Assembly (NCBI GenBank): GCA_021018815.1
Contig: JAITYX010000165.1
Location: 123,501 to 187,500 of the forward strand
Reading direction: 5' to 3'
Length of the DNA stretch: 64,000 bases
Source of the DNA: Talinum fruticosum
Taxonomy: Eukaryota; Streptophyta; Magnoliopsida; Caryophyllales; Talinaceae
In this document: one piece after another, positions 22,943 through 36,735 of the stretch
How positions within the stretch are numbered: position 1 is the stretch's first letter
Layout: each line of letters starts with the position of its first letter
Translations under genes and position numbers: made by a program
The notes under the pieces: model-generated
What the model saw: the letters and a program-made list of their open reading frames with translations, nothing else
What the model was told of the DNA's origin: nothing
Databases searched by the model: none

Positions 22943-24039
22943 TGAGGATGAAAATCGAGAATCAGAGGGAGCTTTCGGATCTTCCCTTTGTGCTTTCTTT
23001 TCTTTTTCTCAAAAAAGGGTAGCTAAATTTCGATCTGGGTGGTAAGAAAATAATTATATAGATTGATTAATGGAGAGCCGACAAATTAATACTAACACAC
23101 GTCCAAGACAGATCAGCGAAGCGCAGGTGGGGAAGCGGGTGTCTTGTGAGCCGCTGACCTCCTTTCTCTCTGTGTCTCTCTCTCTCCCCACTTTTTTTCA
23201 ACTTTTCTTTTTGATTCCCCACATGTTGGTTTAATTGTTATTTAATTTATTGCCTTTTTGCTTTCCTGACCATTGTCATTATTAGGAGTAAATAAATGAG
23301 ATTAGGTGTGGACAATTTTTTTTTAACTGCATAGGATAAGGTATCCAATCTAGTCCCTGTGAAAAAAATAACTAAATTTATTTCGGAGTCTATTGAAATA
23401 AGTTTAGAATTGATGATAGATCAAAGTTTTATATGAAAGTGTCTCGTTTAGCGTTTATAATTACTTAAAATTTGATTAATCTGACAGTATAAATTAATTT
23501 TATCTATATTTCATCCTAAGGTTTGAGGATTTTTATTAAAAAAATTTAACAAAATTTTCGACTAATGGTTGCTCATAAAATCGTCGCAGATAATGTAGAT
23601 GTGTTTATATTTAGAATATCCAATCTAAAAGTAATTGAGATCATATTACAAGAAATTTGATATTTCACTTTAGCAATCAATAAGAGAAGTTTGGTCAACA
23701 AGAAACACGAAGAAAGTGAGGGAAGGTCGTTGGTGACAAAGCCTTAGGCTCAGGGCAGTCATATAATTTCAAGCCTCCAAAGTGTAGCCATGGACCAAGG
23801 TTTTAATGCATTCATGCCCTTAGAGAGATTCATTGAGTGATGACCCTTCCACTCAACATCATCGAATCACTAAGGCCGACTTTTCCCTACTCGACGAGTG
23901 GGTCTTGCAAATAAGCTCCCTTCTACAAGTCAAAATAGAAAAACTCACATTATGTTTAGGGATAATTAGGCACGAATTGATGATTTTACCAAATTAAGGT
24001 GACACTTTTATCACCGAGGTATGAGACCAATATAAATAA
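22943..24039. other. Rab7 5' leader and upstream region
   Basis: Directly upstream of the Rab7 start are an A/G-rich stretch (leader on the minus strand) and a CT-rich microsatellite-like tract at 23161-23190 (GA-rich on the coding strand), a common feature of plant promoters and leaders. Beyond that the sequence is AT-rich with no gene seen up to the Helitron end at 24040. Confidence 0.5.
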
Positions 24040-24435
24040 CTAGTTCTTTAACCCGTGCTATGCACGAGCTATTTTAAAATATTAATTTAAATAATTTATA
24101 AAATTTTAATTTAATAATCAGGTCTTATTACTTTAGGGATTTATGTGTTATGAAATAAGCCTTTAATACAATTAACTATTAATAATAATTTTTAAATGTA
24201 TACATACTTGAAATTTTCTTTGTGATTGTATCTAACCTTGACAGAAAAAAATATACCAAAGGCGGTATTTAAAATAAACATTAGTGAAATTAAATAAGAA
24301 AAATAATTATTATAAAATTTAATTTTTGCATATACGTTTGTAAAATTTTTAATTTTTTATTTAAATTTACATAATATTTTTTTCTAAAAATACATGATAT
24401 TTATATCAATAAAAGTTATTAATTTTCTAAAAAAG

Positions 24436-24477
<42 letters not shown>

Positions 24478-26922
24478 ACAATAATTATATATTAACAATA
24501 AAAACATAACTTTAATGCCACAAAAAATAAAAAATAAATTTAACTCATGAATTAATAATTTACATTACCACGTATTGCAATCACCTTCTTTCAAACGATC
24601 TTTATAATGGGATGCAAAATTGGATTTAATACTCGCTTGAATATAGTTTCCTTGCATAAAACAATACATGCATATAAGACAATACTTGAATAAGTGAAAA
24701 AAATTATGAAAACTAATAAATAATGTAACAGTACCTTCTCATCAATTAGCACCATATCTTTGCTTAGAAATGTATCATCATTGATATTGTACGTCCTCCA
24801 AACTCTAGAAACTCTCGCATTTATTTTCCAATCGTCTCTTTCACATGATAATTGGTGGAGAAATGAATAAGACATTATAATTACTTGTTTACGATGTTTT
24901 TCAAGAAAATACTCTTTTGTGATTGTGTGGATCTCGATGAAGTACACATATGACCCCATTCAATCTTTATATAATAATATGATTTGGGAGATTAATATAT
25001 TCAAATAATAAATTTTATTAATTATGTGATTAGTTTTAAATTGGATGATTTATAAGCATTTGCCTATTCTTCTTCTTGTTTGTAACCGTGACCTTTGTTT
25101 TTTTTTTCTTTCTTTTTTGCATAGCATACCAGAAAAATATAATAATGTCACAATCCTTCTCATCAAATAATAAATTTTATTAACTATGTGATTAGAGTTA
25201 AATTGAATGTTTATAAGCCTTTGCCTCTTCTTCTTCTTTGTAACCATGATATTTGTTTTGGTTTATTGTTTTTTTGGTTTTTAAATAATAATATGTAACT
25301 GATGATATTCCGTTGTTAATTTTTCATGAAGGATGGATTGTTTTTTAATAATGATGATGTCCACTAATGGCTATTTAATTTGCACTAATTGTAGGTAAGT
25401 AAAGCAACAGATGAATATAAACAACAGTTTTTAATTAAAAAAACATTACTTATTAATATTAAACAGTTAATGTCTTTATTTTGTAAATATATAGCCATTG
25501 GGGCATTCTTATGAGGTTACATTCTTATACCATATTATTAAAGAGGTCTCAATGTATACAAATAATAAAAGTTTCAAATTTTATTCAGAAATATGTTCCT
25601 TATACATTCTATAATATATTTTTATAGATTATAATGTATGATTTGTAATTTGTGCAATTGTAATTTATAATTTATTTTTTTACAAAAATTATAATTTATA
25701 ATAATCACCGATAAAAGAATATAATTAAAATTATTTATAATCGATTTGTAACCGCTTTTAATTACATAATGAGAAAGGTTGATATTCAATTATTTCATTT
25801 AAATTAGAAACACATTAACATTAAATATTTATTGAATTCAATTATTCATTGAATTCCATCATTTGAATCGGCACTTTAACAATTCTTCATTCAAGTCCCT
25901 ACATTGAATCGTGGCTTTAACAATAATAATATTTAATTATTTAAATAAATTATTATTTTAGTAAATATGAAGTAGTATTTAAATCATCGTATTATTTATT
26001 TGTCAAAGGAAGTAATATAGTGACATAGCGTGATATCATACTATTTTTTACTTTAATACATATAGAGTAGTAACATTAGCATGTGATCATTTTTTTTCCA
26101 AAATTCTACAACAATTTGTATCTCATGGCTTTTGGGTGCAAATCATCATATTGTTTTATTATATTGTTTTCAATCGTCATTTTAACAAAATATTTTTTTA
26201 TTATAACAAAAACAAATTGTTTCTTTAGGATATAGAGAGAGTAACATTACTTTTAATACATTATTTTTCTTAAAAATACAGAGTAGTTAATATGTTAATA
26301 CGTTTTTGTTAAAAATAGATTATTTTTCTTAAAAAAATACATTATTCCTACTTTGATGAGATATTTTATTATTATGTTGATATATTTTTTTAAAAAATTT
26401 TTTATTCTTCTTCAAAGGGTTTTTTTCAATAAAAGGTTTAAATTTTTGTTTTTTAATGTTAATGCTATATTATTATTTGTTTTTTCAATAATAATTCATG
26501 AATGCTCTTTCATAAAATTAAAGTTAAAAACTTATAAATCTAACAAATAAAATATTAGGATACAACCTCAAAGCCTAAATATAGTTAAAATAATTAACCT
26601 AAATACCTTTAAAATTACCTTTTTAGAAAACAAAATTTTAATGGAAGACATGATTTTATAATTCAAAAAATATAAATATAAATGTGTATATTTTACCATA
26701 GTATTTTAGAGGATTTATATATGTATTAGTTAAAAATAATTATATTTTAAGTGACATGATATTAATATGTATAATAAAATTTTTACATATAAATCACAAA
26801 TAATAGCCTCCTAACAATAATGTCATGACTTTAAATCACCTTCAAAAAAATTAAATTTAAAAATTATCGCTTATCCGCCACATGTCGCAATCACGGCGCT
26901 TGCACTCACTTTTATATATATA
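24040..26922 (-). mobile_element. Helitron A, degenerate and apparently non-autonomous
   Basis: On the minus strand the 3' end reads CGTGCATAGCACGGGTTAAAGAACTAG, a hairpin followed by CTAG and a T, the plant Helitron signature, ending at 24040. Its 5' part reads TATATATATAAAAGTGAGTGCAAG and begins exactly where the larger Helitron B ends (26923). Inside is a fragment of an RPA-like ORF. The interior is very AT-rich, with an (AAT)n run at 24436-24476 and a duplicated block at about 25005-25107 and 25165-25265. No Rep/helicase was found. The 5' end is inferred, because the first bases may lie beyond Helitron B at 40926-40931. Confidence 0.68.
24591..24959 (-). pseudogene. RPA-like (DUF223) ORF fragment in Helitron A
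   Basis: The minus-strand reading contains LHQLSCERDDWKINARVSRVW and DTFLSKDMVLIDEK, the first OB-fold block (DUF223) of the RPA70-like proteins carried by plant Helitrons. The same block occurs in Helitron B at 39363-39580. Later OB folds and the zinc finger were not found, so this is a remnant. Confidence 0.75.
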
Positions 26923-26950
26923 CTAGTGTGAATCTCGTGCTTCGCACGAG
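26923..26950 (-). other. Helitron B 3' terminal hairpin and CTAG end
   Basis: Read on the minus strand: stem CTCGTGC, loop GAA, stem GCACGAG, then ATTCACA and CTAG. This is the structure proposed to stop Helitron replication. The abutting base is T, consistent with insertion between A and T. Confidence 0.85.
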
Positions 26951-27471
26951 TATGTGTTATTATTTAAGTAGTCGATATAATTTATAAATATTAAATATAT
27001 AATTATTAAAAAATTTTAGACATTAGGCTCATAATATATATATGGAGGCTTTATAAGTTAAAGGTAATTATTATGAGAAAAAATATAAATTTTTAATTTA
27101 CTTAATGGTATAAAAAGTTCTTAATCATGTGAACCTATAAAATAGTTTTCCAACTCATCATTTTCTCCCACCATATTTTTGAATTGATATATATCAATCC
27201 CACTTTGTTAGCGTCAAACTTCTTTAATTTAGAATTTAAACGTATTATAACTATATGATTACTCACTATACATAAAATAAACACATTTGATTATGTATAT
27301 AGTAACAAAAATTAAACATCAAAATAATAAAAGATGCCACCATTAATTTCTTTTGAAAATTGTCCTACATTTGCCAACCTTCTTTGCCTTCTCGATACTA
27401 TATTTTTGTAAAATTCCTAGGTTGACGATGAAGATAAAGAACATCATTAGGGATTAATTATTAATTACTTG

Positions 27472-27777
27472 TCAAATATTCAAAATAATATCATAGGTAA
27501 TCCAATTTGGGGTTAAACCTTTGTCCATCATCTCATTATGAAGTTTGTTTGCTTCTTCCAGACTTGCCTTTAATGCAAAGACCCTTGTATTAACACATTG
27601 TATGTTACGACATTTGCCCTTAATATCATAGCCATCAATTATTGTATTGTAAATCACATGATTTGGAGTCAAACTCATCTCAATCATTTTACCAAGTAGT
27701 CTCATTGCCTTTCTTGTCTTCCCTTTCATGCATAGAGCACGCATCCTTATGTGATAAGTCTCGGGCTTATGTCCCAT
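27472..27777 (-). pseudogene. PPR-protein gene fragment carried by Helitron B
   Basis: About 100 residues read as pentatricopeptide repeats of the P class: KGKTRKAMRLLGKMIEMSLTP, then NHVIYNTIIDGYDIKGKC, an insert-like stretch, and LEEANKLHNEMMDKGLTPNWI. PPR proteins bind organellar RNA. Only two to three repeats are present, with no targeting peptide and no full repeat tract. It lies between the Rep/helicase gene and the Helitron 3' end, the usual place for captured host DNA. It is most likely a captured fragment; expression as part of a chimeric transcript cannot be excluded. Confidence 0.75.
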
Positions 27778-27825
27778 TTGTCAAAGACCACGAGTCGAAA
27801 TTAAGCCACTCGCCCTTTTCAATTT

Positions 27826-28006
27826 CCATACTTCCTCTCTCTCCCCCTCTCTCTGTCTGTCAATAGCCTCGGATCTCCCCTCTGTCTTTCTCTCCTCTCG
27901 CTCCCATCCTCATGCAGGGAACACTCGTGATGGGTATGGCCACTTTTGCTGCAGCTGTGATGTGTTTTAGGATTTTGGCTTTCAAGCCCGTTTTCTTGAT
28001 CTTGTA
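27826..28006 (+). other. CT-rich leader and short ORF, possible captured gene start
   Basis: On the plus strand a CT-rich stretch (27831-27903) precedes an ATG at 27912 that opens a 31-codon frame (MQGTLVMGMATFAAAVMCFR, then ILAFKPVFLIL, stop). The layout resembles the 5' leader and first codons of a plant gene. The protein is hydrophobic but not recognised. It could also be chance sequence. Confidence 0.35.
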
Positions 28007-28109
28007 GAGAATTTGTGATGGGTTTAACTTCAATTGAGCTTGGGAGTTGGTTACTCGTGTTTGAAGGCTGCTGCATCCGATCAATTTGGGAATATTACCT
28101 TCCATAAGG

Positions 28110-29458
28110 TATTGTGTTTTTTAGTTCCGAGGCATCATTCAATTTTTTTTTTTTTGTAGGTATTATGTAATTTGTTGAAAAATGGAGATTGTGATGGATT
28201 AGTTGGTCTTAGTTTTGTTAGTGGGATATTAGTGAGATGTATGGTCTTTACTTCGTGTTGGTTGAAATTGAATACCTCATGTCATGAATTTTGTACGGGA
28301 AATTCGTTGGAAAATTAGAAAAGTGACAAATATGTCACCTACATAAATGTCTCATTTCACTTGAAGGTTGAATGGTTGTCGTAATTTAATACGTGTGGTT
28401 TTTTATGGTTATTAAGAATCACAGTCTAATATCATAAGTTGATTGTCTATACTCTTAATATTGTGACTTTGGTAATGAATGTAGTAGCTATGGGTAGAGA
28501 ACTTGTGATGAATTCTCCTTGGTTATGAAGATCGTCTCTTGAACATTGTTGTTAAAATCCCTAGAAGCAAAGGTGAAATCAAGGGGAGGTGGGGCTGGCA
28601 ATCGAACTTAGTGAAGAGCAATTTATTATATGAGTTTTACTTTCTATGGTGTCACTAATGATGGTCTCTCAATACCCCATAATTGTTGTACCATGTAGCT
28701 ATTTTTTGTAATAAGTCAAACTTCAAGTGAAGAAAATGGTTATGTGTTTTGTTATGGTAAAGCGAGGTAGATTGGAGTTGTGAGCTCCCCATAATATATC
28801 TCAAATGATTCTTATGCTTTATGTTTCGGAGTATCAATGGAGGGAAGGAGGACCATTTAAGCTAAAATGATAAATGGCAGAGTAGATTACTCAAAGATTG
28901 GAATTATTGTGTGGGAAGTTTCATTAGATGTTGGCCATCTATTACACTCGTATTTTTCGTCGGGAGAAATAATATTTAAATAATTAGTCTATTTAATGAT
29001 ATGGAAGCAAGAAATATATTGCATTATAAATAAGGGCAACGACTTGTACTTTGTTGTCTCCATTCACTACGCCATAGAAATTGTTGTCAAGAATGTCACA
29101 TCTTCTGCGTAGTAATCAATATTTGAAATAGTGTTAGTAATGTGTTGATATCAAATACACCTATTTGAAGGACGTGTAATTTGTTTGGGTTTCAAAAGGT
29201 ATCTAATCATGATACTTGTATGTATGCATTTTTTTCTTATTGTCAATTTACAAAGGATGTAGATTGTAAAGGGGCACTGACCTTGTCGAAATAAAATGTT
29301 AATATTGTAAAATTGCTGGCGACTAACTCCCTTTTACCTTGGATCTCGCATGTTTAGATATATATTTAACAGTATATATATGTTATGTTAAATATAGGTA
29401 TTAATTTAGCATGATATAATAACCATTTTGCTTTTATTTTTTATCTTACCCGGGGTAG
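28110..29458. other. Helitron B interior with no recognised gene
   Basis: Between the PPR/leader block and the last helicase exon no coding block or repeat was recognised. It includes the intron following the helicase exon that ends with a GGTAAG donor near 29458. Confidence 0.5.
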
Positions 29459-32400
29459 ATTGTTGAATACTTCTCTGTAAACTATATTCCTTGTGCAACC
29501 TTTGTATTTTTCGTCATCGTCTTCCTTAATTAGGATCTTTAATCCCTCGGGTGAAATTACACGTGATGCTTGCTACATAAAGTTGTCCATGGCTGAAAAC
29601 TGGTGTTGGTAGATAAACTCCAATATGGTTCAAAGACTGTCCTTGCATAACACATCTTGATTGGGTATTGCCTTCTTTTGAGTACAAAAGGCCATTTGGC
29701 TTCGATGAAGTGAGGACGATTCCGGGAATTATAACTTCTTCTCCTATTTTGTTGCTCGTTATTATCCTTGCCTTTATTACATGTTGACCTAGTTGCGTCG
29801 ATATCGGTCTAGTGCCGTTGCACAATCCCATTGTTGGGTTGATGTTCCTTAAAAGCATCACTGGTACACCAACTTTTAGCCTTAATAAATGATTGGGTAA
29901 CCACGATAATTTCAATGTATTTAGGAATTCAAGGGGATACATTGAAATTATATTTTCCCTTTCTATTGATGCCTGGACAAATTTCATCTCGAGCTTCTAA
30001 ATTCCCTTGTTTCCCCAGGCACAAAATAAAAAATGTAGTCATTTATCTCATCAACCACCTCATTCGTAGGAGTTAAGATTGATCGCTCCCTTAGGTATTT
30101 CTCATTGTAACGAAGTTGGTGAGGTTTGGGTATGTGCTAGCTACGATTGTAGTAATATGTTCTCCATCCGTGTGAAGTAGGTGTTGAGCTGGTATTTTTA
30201 TCCATGTTGCATCAACTTCTCTCTTTTTGCTATAGCTGGCTCGGTTCCATCACCAATATTGAGTAGCCAATTATTGAAATGCTCTTTGTTTTTGTCTAGA
30301 GTCCCATCTGCCGACATGTTATTTACGCGCATGCTCATTGATAGTGTCATCATATGACGGTTGTCCCATATGTATGATCTATTTATTGTTGCTTGAACTA
30401 CATCTTGCCTTTTTCCTTTGGTAACAATGGGGCAATACTTGTCCGAAATCACCTCCTAATAGCATAGTTTTTCCCCAAAGAGCTTTGATGAGGCATTATC
30501 ATCTTTGAAGCCAACTATATCTCTCAATGTTCCGTCAAGTGCTTCAAAAGCATGTTTATGTTCCATAGGTGCCTCATCCCCAATTATTAAGGAGGTTTGT
30601 CTCATTAATTCAGCTAACATCGTGCTTTGTCGAATGCCACAAGTTGAATTTTCACATAGATCTATCGGGGATGTCAAACCGGTTGTGAGTCGTTCTTCCT
30701 CCACGCAGCAGGATGGATGCTATGCCTATTGAGAGCATTTTTAGTGTTAATGAAGCTAACGTATGGTAGTTTTGAATAGTATATTAAGCTATAGATAGGA
30801 AAATAAAGGGTGCATTTCTATACTTGATGATGCAAGCTGTGAGAACCACTTTTTTTCGGATCCGAGTCTAGCTACGACCGTAGAATACAAAAAAGTTTTT
30901 CCCGTTCCACCATGTCCATAAACAAAGAAAACACCTCCTTTTTTATTGGAAAGAACATCGATAATGCTATCATACACTTGTAGTTGTTCGGGGTTTAATG
31001 CTCTTTTTTGTTTTTCATGTTCGGATTTGAGAGCATTGATGTCATAATTAAGCTCTTCCCTTATCAATCTATTTTGAAGATGTGATATCTCTTCAAAATC
31101 AGGTTGTGGCAAATCACTAAAATCCCTTAAGGACTTTCCCGATCCGATGAAGATTTTTTCAATCTCTACAATACAATATGCCGTGATTTGCTCATTAGAG
31201 AGTATCAAATTTTGATGTTGAAACAGCTTTTCTCTTTCTTAGAAGTATGTCTTCACATAGCATGTCTTTGTTTGTCTCCCAAAATCTTCTTGGATCCGAA
31301 ACTTCACGGAATAAGAGAATAGTGACAAATAATTCCCTTAATTGAGAGGCTATCGCCCATTGGCTTGCTTCGTCATTGCTTAATTCCGCTCCTTGTCATC
31401 ATTCAATAGTCCGAGAGCATAACATGCTTCTTTATATGTAGGGTAGAGAACCCCATCTATTGTTCTAATGTCGAGCAAAGGATGTAGGCCCTCCGACATA
31501 ATTCGGAAGAAGTCTTAGATAATATTTCTCTCCTGCTGTTGGATGGATGTAGTAGATCCTCCCTATGCTTGCTCCTGTTTTTCTTCTTGTCCATTGTTTC
31601 TTTCGAGTCCATCCACCTTTGGCTTCATCCCATACCCTTACTAAATCATTCCATAAAAATTTTGTAGGGAATTCCGCATAAGTTAATTGTCTTGCTTTTT
31701 CATTTACTTGCATTGATTTTCATTGTCTCTTTTAAATCTTCCCGTGCTGCCAACCGCTCAAGGTTAGAATAGTCAAAGAGAGTGATGGACTGTTGTTGTG
31801 GAAGATGAATTTGTAGGCGCACAACAGATGGAAAACGTCCATGTATATCAAATTGGAATATTCTCCAAGTGGCTTCACATGCGAGATAAATATCGGCAAT
31901 CAAGATAGCTTTTGATCTTATCTCGCGTCATGGATTTCTTTTGTTTTAGTTTTACTATCGATGCTAACATTTTCTGTGATCACCATGGTTGTTCTATCCA
32001 GCCCTGTGCTCGGATACTTGAAAAGATACTTTATTGCTTTTGCTTTGTTACACCATTCGACGTTAATGTGAGCTTCAAACATCAACAATAGCTCTTTATT
32101 GTATGGCACAACGTATCTCGTTGTCCAACTTTATGTTGCCTTTTTGTATAAATCTGTAGAATGTGATCATGTCAATGGTATTCATTTTAAAACTTGGAGA
32201 CACCATTTTTTAGAAAAATTAAAATAATAACAAAAACATGAACATGTTTGTCCCCCTCCCTAAATGAAGTCCCTAAATGAAGTCGATATACCCGCCATTG
32301 TTCCTTCTTCCGTAGATTGTATATCCGTTTCCATCTATTGTTGTTTCGATTGGAAGGCTTTTGGGAAACTTTTTGAACAGGTTTTGTTATTCATACATGG

Positions 32401-34579
32401 CGCCTTCACGTTGTCTTCACCACAGGGGCCATGTAGCATGGATTGTGCAACTATATTATAAGCTTCGGCGCCTCATCTTTGTCGGTATCTCAAGCACTTA
32501 TTATTTCATCTATGAATTAAGGACTCTTGTGCTTCGTTCATCACGTAGCCATAATAAAATGTGTGCATGGGGAGTCCTCTCTTTTGGAATTCAATAGTGT
32601 ACACCACTGTCATTTGTATAAATAATGAGGTGAAATAACATATTTAAATATTATATCAAGATAATGAGGTTAAATAATAGAATTTGGGTAAGTTCTTCGA
32701 TGCTAACTTACTTGTTGTGACTTTGCCGAAATGATTTTTCTTAGTTAGTACTTTAAGCAGTTGCTCCAATTTTAACTTGAATACTCTACCGACAATATCC
32801 GGCCTGTCTTCGGGCTTTTGTCCTTCAATTTGCTTTAGGCTATATTCTATCTCCGGCCATTTAGGATTTGTCTGTGAAAGTAAGAAATATATGCGGATTG
32901 GAGTACCATCGACAAATTGCCATAGCATCTTGGTAGTTTTGAACCATGTATCTAGGTCCTCCTGTAAATGATGATGGCAAAACAATTCGTTTCCCCACAG
33001 CGAGCACCGTCATTGTCTCCTCTTAGAATTGCATCACACAAGTTCTTATACAATTCAATTTTGAAATTTCGCTGGTGTTTTCCGATGTATCCCAACCTTT
33101 CTTGTTCAATTGTTGTGAAAGCATCAACAATATATTGTTGGAATAGCCTTCCTGCTCACCGCAATGTTTCCCCTTCATTAAGTCTCTGTTGTAATCTATA
33201 AGCGTAGAATTCCCTCATGGTCATAGTTTTCCTTTTTGTTATTCTTCTTCTATTCTCAGTGGAGTAGGGAATCTCCTCATGGTAGCCATCTTCTCCATAA
33301 GGGAAAAGAATTGGATATTGTAGAGCCATGTATGAGGGGTGGGACTCTGTGATCCTTTTTAAACCGCTATACTTGTCATCAATTATGATGTCCTTACCTA
33401 TTGCTGATTGACCTAAGTCACCAACGATAAGTGCCGCAACTTCGGAAGTCTGTTGGGGCATTGTACTCCCTCATTTTTTCATGTCTACTTCCAATTAGTC
33501 CGATGTGGAAATCCACTCTTTGCTGCTCCTTTATTCTATCTTTTGCCATTCCGAACACTTGGGTAAGAGGATTAATTTCATCAAGTAGCTAGATTATTTT
33601 CTGAACAATCTCGGAGTCAAGTTTATGTGTTGTCTCACCACTGTTTAGTGAGCGCATTCTGTCTTCAACTTCGTATTCCCATCGTAAATATACAGTTGCG
33701 TAAATTTGGGATTGTTATTTCCTGTTGGAAGTAATGTACCAATGTTATGATAGTTCTCTCCACTTATTCTGAAGACATAAGGTCCTAGAGTTCCGTTGAT
33801 TGATCTATCAATTTGTGCCCCCATAGAAGTAAAAGCGAAAATTGAGTTGTAGACTCTTATATTATCCTTGAACTTGGAACATCTTCTCCCTCCTTTATAG
33901 TTTAGAAGATCCTTCGAATTGGTGGAGTTTCCTTCATAATGGGGAGTTTTACTTTTCCTTCAAGGCAGCACATTGAAAATGAAGGTCTCGCTTACGTGAT
34001 GTGCTTTGTTTATTCTTTCTTCATACCACATTATCGCTCGACGGTGTTCGCATTTGTGTGTAGGCTCTCCTAGATTAAGGTATTTGATTTCTGTGCAAGT
34101 AAAATGTTCAGATATTTGAATTTAACACAGAATGTCCCATAAAAATAAATAGTATTCAATGCGTACATAGCGGATAGCTTTTTGTGTAGTGAAAACCTAT
34201 GTTCTAATAGGGTGATTATTCAATAGTACTTTGAAAGTCCTCCTATTCTAATGGACTTGGTTGTTGCTATTATTGAAAATACTTCGAATGCATTAAGCGG
34301 TTTCAGTTGTAGATCAGGTCAAATAAGTAAATAAAAATCTACTTCAACAAAATTCAATGCAATTAAGTTTATGTCAATATATAAGCAAATTGGCCATTGC
34401 ATAAAATCCTCATATGACTATTCTTTTTTAAATAATTGACATACCTAGTGTAGATGTAGATGTACTTGCTCGTGTATCGGTGTTTTTGATTCTTTTGTAT
34501 GGGGATACTGGTGACTTAGATTGAAGAATAAGTCTTCGTTTTGCTCGTGCTTCTTTATGCTTGCCAAAAGTACTCATGG
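29459..34579 (-). pseudogene. Helitron Rep/PIF1-helicase (RepHel), broken
   Basis: It begins near 34579 with MSTFGKHKEARAKRRLILQS, a usual Helitron-helicase start. Next come the N-terminal Helitron_like_N blocks (GAQIDRSINGTLGPYVFRIS; then 33461-33156, YMALQYPILFPYGEDGYHEE; then RIVLPSSFTGGPRYMVQNYQ near 32950). The HUH nuclease motif reads LPHAHILLWL only after a one-base frameshift near 32568. The two-tyrosine motif is YLFKYPSTG at about 32028-32004. The helicase has Walker A GHGGTGKT at 30917-30894 and Walker B LIIGDEAPM at 30590-30564, and ends near FSHGQLYVA at about 29570. Stops and frameshifts occur throughout the Rep half, while several helicase blocks are long and clean. The protein would nick and unwind DNA for rolling-circle movement. 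Confidence 0.85.
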
Positions 34580-36464
34580 TTTCCTATTTTAAATTTATTT
34601 TTGACTATTGATAATCAGTGTTTTCTGATTTGGAAATGTACATATGACTATCCAAAGTTATGGTTTTGTAGATGATATGTGATCTCTTGTTTTTTTATCT
34701 CTATTAATTAATAATATAGTCATGTTGGTGTTTATCTCTGTTAATTAATAATATAGCTATTGGTGGTCAATAGAATGTAGTTGTAAGAGGTCATTTATGC
34801 TAAATAATATTTTTTAAAGATCATGGTAAATAGCATTCATTCTTAGTAAATAGGAGTATTATTGTTTCTTCCAATGTATTTTATTTCTTTATTTCTATCG
34901 GGAATTGTGCAAGTTTCCAAGGAGTTCTTCTTATTATCGGATCAATTTTTCTGGTTAGTATTACCATGCATCTACCAAGGGCATGAAAGTTGGATATCTT
35001 TATGGTTACATTCTGTCCTCAACTTGAGACTAAATTAATACACCAAGCAGGTAACAAAATTAATCTGTCATCAATATTATTTATTCATAAAATTTACTTA
35101 TTTTTTATTTAGTTATATAACATCCTATCATATGACATGGCTAAATTGAACATAGACATACAAATTAATTTTGTTGTTATAATTTGACATTTAGGCTTTT
35201 CTTTGGCATACATAATTAGCAGAGATATGCGTTATAATCTTCGCAAAATAAAAGGTAATACTAATAATCATTGCCATTAAACCACTTGAAAAATTTCCAT
35301 TAAATATTTCTTAATTAAAATTTCCCCATTTTCTTTAGTGATATCACTTCATGTAGTAAAGTCTACGCTAACCAAAGTAGAAGAAAACTTTTCAGCAAAG
35401 CAAACTTAGTCACATGATCACAACCTATCCAATATATTTCGGTTTACAGTTATATATATATTATAAACCATTGAGTTCTAGTTAGGGGTATTAAAAAAAC
35501 TGTATAAAAATAGAAACCAAATATATTGATTGACTAATGTGCTAATTGTTACGAAACTAAATATAATTGATACATTCAAGAAAAGACTCTAAATTCTAAA
35601 TATGAAAAGTGGAGAACTAAACATAATTTTATAACTTTGATCGTAGAATACTCTTGATAGTAATGAGTGGATTATTGGTTGCTAATTTATGACTTTCTCG
35701 GCATTTTTGGTGCATTCCTTGCCATAATATGATTCTTCATATGATATTGCATCCGATTGAACTCTATGCATTTGTATGACTCAACCATGTGTTGGTAGTA
35801 TAAATAAGCTCCACGATGTTGCAATTGTTTCAGATTTACTCTGTAAAACAAAGGCATATAGTTTAGTAACAATAAACAATTTTGTTCCGGAACAAAGTAT
35901 TATTTTTCAAGTAATTTGCTAAATAACGATAGATACTTATAGGCATTTTATTTATTATGATAGATATGTTAATCCTATGAGATGATCAACATAATACCTT
36001 TTTCTTTTTAGTGTCCATTTGCAAAAAGAATGACAAAAAGTTCCTGCAGCATATACAACAATGACATTAGAGTAGCATGAAACTAAGAAACCAAGATATA
36101 TCTGATCACCAAATAACCTTAAAATCTTTCCCATTACCCATTAAAAGATGATGTTTAATTCATTTGAATTATCTATGAGGATAAGAAGGTGTGAAATATA
36201 ATAATGGATATTGTACCAACCTTGTTTCAATCTATATGCTAATTTTGGCTATGGGTTTGAGTTATATATATTCATTTACACAATTTAAATTAGGAAACTT
36301 TGGATGGTATCTTTAGACTTTTAATGATTTTATAAATTATTTTAATGATGTTTTTAAATTTTTGAACGTTTTTTAATATTAGCAAAGGAGGGACATAATT
36401 GGTATTCGCAATCGCAAAGATTAAGTCCTCGAGGCCATCATGATGACAGCGTGAAACTAATTAG

Positions 36465-36735
36465 TTGATTCCTTCTATTTTAAAATTTTAAAATCAACTT
36501 CATTTTAGAATATTAGTCAATTTTGTATTGAATATAAGTCAATGAGAAATTAATTTGAATTAATTTTAAAATTTAACAGTTACAATTTTTAAAATTTTTT
36601 AAAATTTTAAATTTTTTAATTTGAATAATTTTTTTAATTTATTTTAGTGTGGCCCATTAACTAAAGATATTTAAGATTCTCCATAAATTGATAATATTTC
36701 CTTCCATAAAATTTTTAAAATTATCTTCCGTTTTA
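36465..36735 (+). repeat. Large inverted repeat, left arm
   Basis: Blocks such as TTCATTTTAGAATATTAGTCAATTT, GTATTGAATATAAGTCAATGAG and CTAAAGATATTTAAGATTCTCCATAAATTGA return in reverse complement at 40331-40817. The arm lies just downstream (minus sense) of the RPA gene. Confidence 0.82.
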
